From: Acidobacteriota bacterium
Lineage (GTDB): Bacteria; Acidobacteriota; Vicinamibacteria; Vicinamibacterales; 2-12-FULL-66-21
DNA: 7,385 nt
Reading direction: 5' to 3'
Assembly (NCBI GenBank): GCA_013362195.1
Contig: JABFWM010000275.1
Coordinates: 1-7,385 of the forward strand
Within the stretch, counting starts at the first letter, position 1. Every line of letters starts with the position of its first letter. The notes under the pieces were generated by a model that searched no databases, was not told where the DNA came from, and saw only the letters and a program-made list of their open reading frames with translations. The translations under genes were made by a program, and so were the position numbers. This document shows positions 1 to 7,140 of this stretch, piece by piece.

Positions 1-1376
1 ACCCAGCCGAAAGATCGATCGGACATGAAGTACGCCCGGTGGTATCCGACGGCCATCGCGCTGCCCAACGATCTCGTCCTGGTGCTCGGGGGCACCGATC
101 AGGATGCGACGATCGGCCCGAAGCCGGCCGTTCCGCTCGGCAACAGCGACGAGGCCTTCAGGGCCTCGAAGGTGCACCAGGTCGTGCCGGAAGTCTACGA
201 CCCGCGGACCGATCGCACCATCGCGCTCGAGAACGCACGGCGGATCTTCCCCGTGTACCCGCAAGCCGAGGTGGTCCAGACCGGTCTCGGACCCGAGGAC
301 TGGAAAGTCTGCGCGATCGGTGGGCCCGCTGCGCCGCTCAATCCCAACGATCCGTTCCTGGCCGGTGCGCCCAATACGAAATTCGACGGACCGTACAACG
401 GCAACACCTACTGCCTCGACGTGCTCGCCGCGTTGCGCGACCCGAATCGGGACGTGGCGGGACAGAACCACTGGACCGAGCTCGCTCAGGTCGGCGACGG
501 CGAGGATTACTGCTGTCCGACGGCGAGCCTGACGGAGATCGGCCCCAACGGGATGACGCTGTCGCACAAGCTGGTGATGTTCTCGAGCAAGGAGCCGGGT
601 ACCCGGCGGCCGACCAAATCGACGTACATGATTGACCTGGCCAGCGGCGCGCCGCTCTGGGAACGGCAGGCCGATCTGATTCAGACCGGCAGCTTCTACA
701 AGGCCGTGGTGCTGCCCGACGGAAAGGTGCTCGTGACGTCGGGCAAGGACGGGACGCGGCCGTTGCAGAATTACGAGGAGCGCAACGTGCTACCGGTGCA
801 GATGTTCGATCCCGCTTCCGGCACCGTCACCAAACTGTCCAAGACGACCGTGTCGCGAGGCCTCCACGGCAACGCGCTGCTGCTGCCAGACGCGAGCGTG
901 ATGATCATGGGCGACGATCGGATCAATCTCGTTCCGCCCGGCGATCGTGCGTATCCCGCCGGCGACCCCGACTGGGGCGTCGCGAACGGACAGATCTTCA
1001 AGCCGCCCTACTTGTTCCAGAACGCCGAGGACGAGGCCGCACGTCCGGCCATCGTGAGTGCGCCCGACGAGATCTCCTATCGTCAGCAGTTCGACGTGAA
1101 GGTGGCCGCATCGCATCGGTCTCGATCATCCGGACCGACTTCGACACGCACAGCCTCGAATCGGGCGAGAAGTACGTGAAGCTGTACTTCCGCGTGAAGG
1201 GAACGCCGGCAGACGGCGTCCTGAGAATCGACGCGCCCGCCCTCGCGGCGCAGGCGCTGCAGGGCCATTACATGCTCTTCGTGATTGACGACGCCGGCGT
1301 GCCGAGCGTGGCCAAGCACGTGCGGCTGAAGGTCGACAACCAGGGGCGGCCGTTCCACTTCGTGGACGAGCAGTAG
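1..1376 (+). CDS. Galactose oxidase / glyoxal oxidase-like beta-propeller protein, 5'-truncated and frameshifted
   Basis: The reading frame is open from base 1, so the gene begins upstream; the ATG at 25 is an internal methionine. The kelch-type signature RWYPT, followed by a LVLVLGG strand, lies at 37-84. Its Tyr (43-45) matches the Tyr that forms the Cys-Tyr cofactor in copper-radical oxidases. A later blade has SRGLHG followed by LLLPD (853-894). The end is a DUF1929-type domain, with KPPYLF near 1001-1017 and then RTDFDTHS, GHYMLFV and GVPSVAKHV. Its conserved His is at 1149-1151. The domain is split: the first frame runs to a stop at 1177-1179, while homologous sequence continues from about 1107 in another frame to the TAG at 1374-1376. 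One base appears missing near 1105-1112. The axial Tyr of galactose oxidase (the YH pair) is Leu here (862-864), so classical oxidase chemistry is doubtful. Family assignment is firm; substrate and activity are unknown. The partner Cys would lie outside the window. Confidence 0.8.
1104..1120 (+). other. Apparent one-base deletion (frameshift) in the propeller gene
   Basis: Upstream of this point the conserved protein reads in the frame of base 1, ending with FDVKVAA. From 1107 the frame starting at bases divisible by three reads GRIASVSIIRTDFDTHS, which joins well to the C-terminal domain. The shift fits loss of one base, or gain of two, between about 1104 and 1112. No homopolymer run or evident slippery heptamer with a downstream pseudoknot is visible, so programmed frameshifting is unlikely. 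A real disabling mutation and a sequencing or assembly error both remain possible. Confidence 0.75.
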
Positions 1377-1399
1377 CGGCCGAATCGACTGCATCGACG

Positions 1400-1425
1400 G
1401 GGCGGCGCGCTCGTGAGCGCCGCCC
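1400..1425. terminator. GC-rich hairpin between convergent genes, possible bidirectional terminator
   Basis: A perfect 9-bp stem pairs GGGCGGCGC (1400-1408) with GCGCCGCCC (1417-1425) around an 8-base loop. It lies 23 bases after the propeller gene's stop and 36 bases beyond the receptor gene's stop on the other strand, where a shared terminator would sit. No T-run follows on either strand, so it is not a textbook intrinsic terminator. An alternative register (GCGCTC/GAGCGC, 1407-1420) competes with it. The rest of the 85-base gap shows nothing recognisable. Confidence 0.5.
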
Positions 1426-1461
1426 TGCTCGAACCCTCCTCACCGGGCCCGGTGCGCACCT

Positions 1462-4335
1462 TCAGAACTCGAAATCAGCCGACACCTGAAACTGCCGCGC
1501 CGGACCGGCCGTGATTGGACGACCGAATGACGGAAGCGGCGTCTGAAACGGTCCATACACCGTGTTGATCTGCGTCACGTTCGTCCGGTTCATCACGTTG
1601 AACGCTTCGACGACGACGTCGAGCTTTCCGTGCGGCCGAATCGGGAAGTACTTGAGGATCCGGAGATCGAGCGTCACGGACGCGGGCAGGCGCCGCGCGT
1701 TGCGGGCGACGCCCAGCGGCCGGGAAGTGAACGGGAATGCGCGCGACTGATTGTCGTCAACGCCGGTAACGGCGTTTGCGGGGAGGCCGGAGGCGATCAT
1801 CACGATCGGCGCGATCTCGATATGGCTGAACGCGCGCACCAGCCGGCTGGGCGCGACACCCGGACGTCGGTCTTCTTCCTCGCCAATCGGCAGCTCGAAC
1901 AACGCGTTGGCCACGAGCCGATGACGTTGGTCGTATCGAGAAGGGCCCCGCTCGTCGGCCAGCGCGTACGGGTCCTGCGGCTGCTCGTCGAAATCGGACG
2001 CTGAATCGGTCGCGCGGGACCACGTGTACGCGACGGACCATTCGAGCTCATTCGCAAGCCGCCGGTTCAGTGCGCCGGTGACGCCGTGATAGGTCGATGC
2101 GGCAGTGGGCTGGACCTCGAACACCGCGTCGAATGCTGGATTCAGGCGTGCCGGGCCAAAGACCGGACGGCCACTCTGCTGCGGAACCGGAGCGTCGACG
2201 CCAAGCGAGGCCGCGTTCAGGGCGGTGAGGACCGTCGGTGGCGCGAGGTTGACATCGACGGTTCGCGGAAGCCTGCGCCCGAGCACCAGCAGGTAATTGA
2301 CGGACATCGTCAGGTTCCCGGTGAGTTGGCGCTCGACCCCGGTGCTCGCCTGGGTGCTTCGCGGATCCCATGTCCCCCGGCGCGCTGTGTAGCTGGAAGG
2401 AGACGCGCTCGCCAAACCGTCGACGAAGACGCGTTCGGTCACGCCGCGCTGCCGGAAGAGCCAGGGCCGCTCGAGTGCCGCCAGCACGATCCGATCGGCA
2501 AATACTCCGGCGCCGCCACGAATCAGCCATCCGCCTTGTGGCTGGTACGCGAAGCCAACTCGCGGACTGAGCTGACGATTGGTGATGTCGAGGCTTCGAG
2601 GAAGGAACGTCGCGTCGAAGCGCGCGCCGAAATCGATGGTCACCGTCGATCGCGGTGTCCAGTGGTCCTGCAGGAAGACGCTGGTTCGCGTCGTCCGCAG
2701 ATCGAGCGATTCGCTCGACGACATGATGCGCGTTTCCTGTGGTCGGCCGGCCAGAAAATCGTCGAGCGTTCGGTAGATGCGCACACCGGCGACGCCGTCG
2801 GCCGTGCTGCCCGTCACGCGCAGCCGCCGGATGCTTCCGCCGAATTTCAAGAAGTGCGGACCGCGGCTCAGCCCGATGGGGTCGGCGAGGTCGAGTTTCG
2901 TTTGATCGTGGGTGTTGTGGCCGGCGTATGGCGTCCCGAACTCGGCAACGCCCGCAATAATCACGCCCGTGTCCTCGTGAGCCGGGACCAGCCGGACACC
3001 CCGCTTTGCGAACTGTGCCCGCAGATCGTTCGTCGTCCGCGCGCCCAGCGTCGTCGTCCACCAGCTCGCCACGCCCGCATCATCGGTGGTGCGGCTGACG
3101 CGGGCGCTCGCGTCTGCCAACGCTCCCGAGTTGCCGTCACCCTCATCGCGGTTGTCGTTCCCGGCGATGCGGGCCCCCAGCTCACCATGGCCGGCGAACT
3201 CGTGCGTGATCTTCGCCGACCACTCCGTTTCCCGCCGCGCAGTTGGAGAGAGGCCGATCGTGAGGTGCGGGATCTCTCCCGGACCGGGCACCCCCGCCGC
3301 CAGCGCGGCATTGATCAATGTTGCCGCGTTCGGATCGACATCTGACGCCGACGATCCGTCCGCGTGCTCGCGTTCGGCCGCGGCGTAGTAGAAGGTGCGA
3401 CTCTTGAAGATGGGGCCGCCCATCGCCATGCCGCCGCGATAGCGATTCAACCGCGGCCGCTTTCCGCCGGTCTCCCCGAGCTTCGGCGCCGCGTTGAACG
3501 CCCCGGACTGCGCGAACAGAAAGGCATCGCCGTGGACCACATTGGCGCCGCTCCTCGTCACGACGTTGATCGCGCCGCCGGACGCGCCGCCATTTTCGGC
3601 GAGCCACCCGTTGTTGAGGACCTGGAATTCGCGGACCGTTTCGAGCGACAGCTCCGTCCGGCTCGAGCCGGAGAAATCGTCGTTGTTGTCGAGGCCGTCA
3701 ATCGTCAGCGTATTGCTTCGCGGCCGCAGGCCGCCGAAGCTGAAGCCGCTGTCCGCCAGGAACGATGAGGCCGCTCCGGAAGTTGTCGCCGCCACCGGTC
3801 CGCGGGCCACACCGGGCGCCAGCAGCACGAATTCGAGATAGTTCCGGCTCCGGACGGGCAGTTCCTCGATTCGCTCGGTGTCGATTGACGTCGCCACGGC
3901 CGTCTGGCCGGGGTCGAGCGGCGGCGGCTGCGCGGTGACGGCGACGTTTTCCACGACAGTGGCCGGCTGAAGGGTGATGTCGATGCGCGCGGTCTGACCG
4001 ATCGCGACGGCCACGCCGCCGTGCACGTACGGCGCGAACCCGCCGTACTCCACGCGCAGCTCGTAGGTCCCGACCGGCATATCCAGCAGGCGATATGCGC
4101 CTCGAGCGTCGCTGCGTGTGCTCCGCGTCTGGTCGGTGTCGAGGTTGCGCGCGGCGACCGGCGCGCCCGCGATAGCCGCACCGCCCGAGTCGACGATGCT
4201 GCCCTCGAGCGATCCGGTTCGGCTCTGTGCCGTGACGACAGCGCCACTCGCCAGCGCGCAGGCGAGCGCCGCCGCGAGTACCCAGCGCCGAATCGATGCC
4301 GAACGCCGCAAATGATCCACGGACTGCCGCTTCAC
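1462..4335 (-). CDS. TonB-dependent outer-membrane receptor with N-terminal carboxypeptidase-regulatory-like domain (Oar-like)
   Basis: A 957-residue protein predicted to be an energised outer-membrane import channel; its substrate cannot be told. Residues 1-16 are basic, 17-34 are a hydrophobic signal segment (WVLAAALACALASG), and cleavage is likely near VTA-Q (34-37). Residues about 40-123 form a carboxypeptidase-regulatory beta-sandwich (GSLEGSIVDSGG, DARGAYRL, VGTYELRVEY). VVENVAVTA (127-135) resembles a TonB box. The plug spans about 140-270, with IEELPVRSRNYLEF, TIDGLDNNDD, REFQVL and GGAINVVTRSG. The remainder is a 22-strand-type barrel ending in FEF, the aromatic C-terminus expected for assembly by BAM. 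The start is taken as GTG at 4335, four bases past the CLC stop; a GTG at 4320 is also possible. The open frame extends upstream to 4647, but that part lies inside the CLC gene, has no receptor features, and would put the signal peptide internally. Length is a little short for Oar-like receptors (usually about 1000-1200). No frameshift is seen. Confidence 0.93.
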   Translation of the reverse strand: MKRQSVDHLRRSASIRRWVLAAALACALASGAVVTAQSRTGSLEGSIVDSGGAAIAGAPVAARNLDTDQTRSTRSDARGAYRLLDMPVGTYELRVEYGGFAPYVHGGVAVAIGQTARIDITLQPATVVENVAVTAQPPPLDPGQTAVATSIDTERIEELPVRSRNYLEFVLLAPGVARGPVAATTSGAASSFLADSGFSFGGLRPRSNTLTIDGLDNNDDFSGSSRTELSLETVREFQVLNNGWLAENGGASGGAINVVTRSGANVVHGDAFLFAQSGAFNAAPKLGETGGKRPRLNRYRGGMAMGGPIFKSRTFYYAAAEREHADGSSASDVDPNAATLINAALAAGVPGPGEIPHLTIGLSPTARRETEWSAKITHEFAGHGELGARIAGNDNRDEGDGNSGALADASARVSRTTDDAGVASWWTTTLGARTTNDLRAQFAKRGVRLVPAHEDTGVIIAGVAEFGTPYAGHNTHDQTKLDLADPIGLSRGPHFLKFGGSIRRLRVTGSTADGVAGVRIYRTLDDFLAGRPQETRIMSSSESLDLRTTRTSVFLQDHWTPRSTVTIDFGARFDATFLPRSLDITNRQLSPRVGFAYQPQGGWLIRGGAGVFADRIVLAALERPWLFRQRGVTERVFVDGLASASPSSYTARRGTWDPRSTQASTGVERQLTGNLTMSVNYLLVLGRRLPRTVDVNLAPPTVLTALNAASLGVDAPVPQQSGRPVFGPARLNPAFDAVFEVQPTAASTYHGVTGALNRRLANELEWSVAYTWSRATDSASDFDEQPQDPYALADERGPSRYDQRHRLVANALFELPIGEEEDRRPGVAPSRLVRAFSHIEIAPIVMIASGLPANAVTGVDDNQSRAFPFTSRPLGVARNARRLPASVTLDLRILKYFPIRPHGKLDVVVEAFNVMNRTNVTQINTVYGPFQTPLPSFGRPITAGPARQFQVSADFEF

Positions 4336-4342
4336 ATGTTCA
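4333..4342 (-). other. CLC stop and receptor GTG start, four bases apart
   Basis: The minus strand reads TGA-ACAT-GTG. The TGA ends the CLC gene and the GTG opens the receptor frame just before its signal peptide. An ATG overlapping this GTG is in another frame and meets a stop at once. No strong Shine-Dalgarno sequence is visible, which fits translational coupling. A GTG at 4320 is the main alternative start. Confidence 0.65.
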
Positions 4343-6049
4343 ATCCGGAACGGTGGTGGCCGCCACGCCCCGCACCAGATCGTCCAACGCGAGCACGCCC
4401 TCGAGGCGCCGCCGGTTGGCGCGATGCACGATCGGCACGAACGGGCGTCCGCGCAGCGCGCGGAGCGCCGTCGCAATCGATTGATCGGGATACAGGTACG
4501 GGCCCTCGATCGGTGCCACGAAGGTCGCGAGCGGCGCGTCGTTCGAGGCCACGGCGCCCAGCGCGGTGAGCTCGGCGCGCGAGATGCCGGCCCACGAGCC
4601 GTCACCCACGTCGACGAGGAAGTAGTCTCCGTCGAGACTGCCGGCACGCTGGAGGGCCGCGCCGACCGGTTCGGCGCCGGCCAGCGGCGCCTCCGAGGCC
4701 GGACGCATCAGGTCTTCGATCGTCGGCTCATCGTACTCGCGCTCCTCTTCCATCGATGGCAGCTCGGTGCCGTCCTGGCGCGAGAGGACGTCGAAGAGCG
4801 CGTGGCGCTGGAACTGGCGCGACACGAGATACGCGATCGTGTTGGAGATCATGACCGGCAGGATGATCGAGTAGTTGCCGCTCACCTCGACGATCATGAA
4901 CACCGACGTCATCGGCGCGCGGAGGATCCCCGCGAAGAGCGTCCCCATGCCGACGAGGACGTACGCGCCGATCGGCCCGGTGATCTGCGGCGCGATCAGC
5001 CGTTCGACGCCGCAGACCGCCCCGCCGAGCATCGCGCCGATGAAGAGCGTGGGCGCGAACAGGCCGCCCGGCGTCCCGCTCGCGAACGAGGCGGTGGTCG
5101 TCAGCACCTTCAGCGCACACAGGGCGGCGAGCGTCCGCCAGCCGTACTGATCGTGCATCGCCTGGTCGATGTACTCATACCCGGCGCCCATCACGTGTGG
5201 AAACCTGAGGCCGATGACGCCGATGAGCAGGCCCGCGAGCGCCGGCTGCACGTACCACGTCCACGGCGGCAGGGCGCGCAGGCGCGGCCGCAGCGCGGTC
5301 ACGGCCTTCACGAACACGAGCGCGACGCCGCCGCCAATCAACCCGAGCGCGGCATACGCGAGCAGCTCGGCGCCGTGGACGAGATGGTACGGCGGCACCC
5401 GAAACAACGGCTCGTCGCCCAGGAACCACTGCTCCGTGACCACGCTGGACACGGCCGAGAGGACGACCGCGCCGAGCACGCCGGCAGTCCAGCGGCCGAC
5501 GACCTCCTCGATGACGAACAGGACCGCCGTAATCGGCGAATTGAAGGCGGCGGCAAGCCCCGCCGCCGCGCCAATCGGCGCGATGTACCGCAGCCGATCG
5601 CGCGACAGCTTGAGCCGGCGGCCCATCGCCGACGCGAGGCCGGCGCCGATTTGCAGCGAGGGATCCTCAGGGCCCAGCGACTGGCCGCTGCCGATCGCGA
5701 GCGCGCTCGTCAGGAACTTGCCGACGACCGTCCGGAACGAGATGAAGCCATCGTAGATGTACAGCGCCGCCTTGGTCTGGTTGACGCCGCTGCCGCGCAC
5801 CGCCGGAAACCGCTGCACGACCAGCGCAGCGACGACGAGCCCGACGCCCGCCGGCACGAGCAGCACGCGCGGGTACGGCGGCGCCAGGGCCGGACCGAGC
5901 AGCGCCAGCCGCAGCCACTCGATCGCCAGCCGGAAGCAGACCACTGCCAGGCCTGAATAGATGCCGATGAGCACCGCGATGACGAGCAGAAACTGTTCTT
6001 CGCCGATCGCGATCCGCGATCCAAGAGTCAGCCGGCGCGGTGTGCTCAT
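4340..6049 (-). CDS. CLC-family chloride channel / H+-coupled antiporter with C-terminal CBS pair
   Basis: A 569-residue inner-membrane protein moving chloride or a similar anion, probably in exchange for protons. The CLC core (about 18-422) shows the anion-site motifs in order: GSGVN (86-90, usual GSGIP), GPEDP (126-130, usual GREGP), FNSPITAVLFVIEE (169-182) and GGLFAP (328-333). Glu128 matches the external gating Glu (E148 of E. coli CLC-ec1), and the IEE pair at 180-182 includes the internal proton Glu (E203). Having both favours an antiporter over a passive channel. The central Tyr (Y445) seems replaced by Phe419 in HALFDVL. Residues about 440-565 form two CBS domains (TIEDLM..., DYFLV..., SWAGISRAEL; then RPFVPIV..., GVLALDDLVRG), possible nucleotide sensors. 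The start is ATG at 6049, overlapping the TPR stop as ATGA; an ATG at 6115 would run back through the TPR gene and adds a non-CLC tail. The stop lies four bases before the receptor's GTG. I am sure of the family; ion and direction are inferred. Confidence 0.94.
   Translation of the reverse strand: MSTPRRLTLGSRIAIGEEQFLLVIAVLIGIYSGLAVVCFRLAIEWLRLALLGPALAPPYPRVLLVPAGVGLVVAALVVQRFPAVRGSGVNQTKAALYIYDGFISFRTVVGKFLTSALAIGSGQSLGPEDPSLQIGAGLASAMGRRLKLSRDRLRYIAPIGAAAGLAAAFNSPITAVLFVIEEVVGRWTAGVLGAVVLSAVSSVVTEQWFLGDEPLFRVPPYHLVHGAELLAYAALGLIGGGVALVFVKAVTALRPRLRALPPWTWYVQPALAGLLIGVIGLRFPHVMGAGYEYIDQAMHDQYGWRTLAALCALKVLTTTASFASGTPGGLFAPTLFIGAMLGGAVCGVERLIAPQITGPIGAYVLVGMGTLFAGILRAPMTSVFMIVEVSGNYSIILPVMISNTIAYLVSRQFQRHALFDVLSRQDGTELPSMEEEREYDEPTIEDLMRPASEAPLAGAEPVGAALQRAGSLDGDYFLVDVGDGSWAGISRAELTALGAVASNDAPLATFVAPIEGPYLYPDQSIATALRALRGRPFVPIVHRANRRRLEGVLALDDLVRGVAATTVPD
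6046..6049 (-). other. ATGA stop/start overlap joining the TPR and CLC genes
   Basis: On the minus strand the CLC ATG (6049-6047) overlaps the TPR TGA (6048-6046). No good Shine-Dalgarno sequence stands just upstream of the ATG. Reinitiation by ribosomes finishing the TPR gene is therefore the likely mode of translation. This overlap decides the CLC start. Confidence 0.85.
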
Positions 6050-7140
6050 TCGACCGATCGATGCGGCTTCAACACGAGATCGAGCGCCGCCTCCTCCTCG
6101 TTCGGAAACGCGCACCGACCGGCGGCCGCGGCGACGTCTGCGGCGAGCGCAAGCGTGGCGTCTGCCAGATCGGGGTCGCGCACCAGATCGCGCTCGTTCG
6201 CCTTCGCCGATGTCGAGGCCAGCCTCGCCTTCACGTCGGCGTTCGCGTCAGGGGGGCAGCGATCGAGCCACGCCGTCGCAATCCGAAAGTCGTCGGCGAT
6301 GCGGCGTACCCGCGCGCGGGAGCTGATGCCGCCCGCCTGCGGATCGAGCGTCAGGACGCGCCGGCTCACCTTCCGCACCCGCTCGTCGGACGGCTCGAGC
6401 GGCGTGCGGGCCGCAGCCTCGTCCAGAGAGTGGACGGCCTGCCGGTAGTCGCCGAGGGCGAACGCGGTTTCGCCGGCCAGGCGCAGCGCGCGCGGATGGG
6501 TCGCGTCAACCTTCAGCGCTTTTCTGACGACCGCCAACGCGCGTTGTGGCGTGCCGGCCTGCGCGAGCAGCGCCGCCGTCTCGACGATCTCGTTCGGATC
6601 GGACGGCAAATCGTCGCTCGACGCGATCAGCTCCGCTTGCGCCATCGTCATCTCGCCGCGGCGGATCAGAAAGCGCGCGAGCTCGAGGCGCGCCTCGCGC
6701 CGCGCCTCGGCGGCCGAGGACGCCCACGCCCCATCGATCGCCGCGTGGTACGCGCGGATGGCCTCCGTCTCGTCGCCCTGCGCGGTGGCGATGCGGCCGA
6801 GTAGACGATTGACCGCTCCATTGCCCGGCTCCTGCGCCCACAGCGTCTGGAGCTGCGCGCGCGCTTCGTTGAGGTGCCCGCCGGCGACGAGCGCCTCGGC
6901 GAGCATCATCCGATAGACGTTGCCGTCGCGCGCATATTCCTGGGCGGTGCGGTAGTCGTCCACGGCGGCGTTGGCCTGTCCGGCGGCCAAATCGCGGCGC
7001 CCGCGATCGCCCCACTCGGTCGCAAGCTGCTGACGACGCGCGCGGGCCGTGCCGACGAGCGTGTTGACCGCCGCGAAGAACGGTACGACGCCGAGCACGA
7101 CCGCGAGGACGACGGTTCGCCGGCGCGGCTGCGGGTCCAT
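6046..7140 (-). CDS. Membrane-anchored TPR-like repeat protein
   Basis: A 364-residue protein of unknown specific role. A short basic N-terminus (MDPQPRRR) is followed by one hydrophobic segment (about 9-29, VVLAVVLGVVPFFAAVNTLVG), a likely signal anchor that places the rest in the periplasm. Residues about 40-245 carry helical repeats of tetratricopeptide type: WGDRGRRDLAAGQANAAVDDY (43-63), a second unit around AEALVAGGHLNEA (81-93), a third around LLGRIATAQGDETEAIRAY (113-131), and later ones around ARFLIRRGEMTMAQAEL and LRLAGETAFALGDYRQAVHSL. Such repeats bind partner proteins. The tail (about 250-364) has no motif I recognise; it holds two Cys (294, 343) that could form a disulphide if periplasmic. 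The start is the only suitable ATG, with GAGG just two bases before it, closer than usual. It is the first gene of the coupled run and its TGA overlaps the CLC start. A scaffold or assembly role is a guess. Confidence 0.85.
   Translation of the reverse strand: MDPQPRRRTVVLAVVLGVVPFFAAVNTLVGTARARRQQLATEWGDRGRRDLAAGQANAAVDDYRTAQEYARDGNVYRMMLAEALVAGGHLNEARAQLQTLWAQEPGNGAVNRLLGRIATAQGDETEAIRAYHAAIDGAWASSAAEARREARLELARFLIRRGEMTMAQAELIASSDDLPSDPNEIVETAALLAQAGTPQRALAVVRKALKVDATHPRALRLAGETAFALGDYRQAVHSLDEAAARTPLEPSDERVRKVSRRVLTLDPQAGGISSRARVRRIADDFRIATAWLDRCPPDANADVKARLASTSAKANERDLVRDPDLADATLALAADVAAAAGRCAFPNEEEAALDLVLKPHRSVE

Noticed and set aside
2048..3061. Minus-strand open frame (337 codons) in another frame of the receptor gene
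   Set aside because: Arg-rich shadow product. The receptor frame is continuous and well conserved across the same bases.
2086..3345. Plus-strand open frame (419 codons) opposite the receptor gene
   Set aside because: No recognisable motifs, low-complexity Arg/Ala-rich composition, and complete overlap with a convincing receptor gene.
4336..4647. N-terminal extension of the receptor frame by 104 codons
   Set aside because: It overlaps the CBS domain coding region of the CLC gene, reads as Arg/Ser-rich sequence, and would bury the signal peptide internally.
4424..5956. Long plus-strand open frame (510 codons) opposite the CLC gene
   Set aside because: Its product is rich in Arg, Asp and His with no domain or hydrophobic pattern. 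It mirrors the codons of the clear CLC gene, and long antisense frames are expected at this GC content.
6050..6115. N-terminal extension of the CLC frame by 22 codons to an upstream ATG
   Set aside because: The extra residues (MRVSERGGGGARSRVEAASI and onward) lie within the TPR gene's 3' end and look non-native. The ATGA overlap at 6049 gives a better start.
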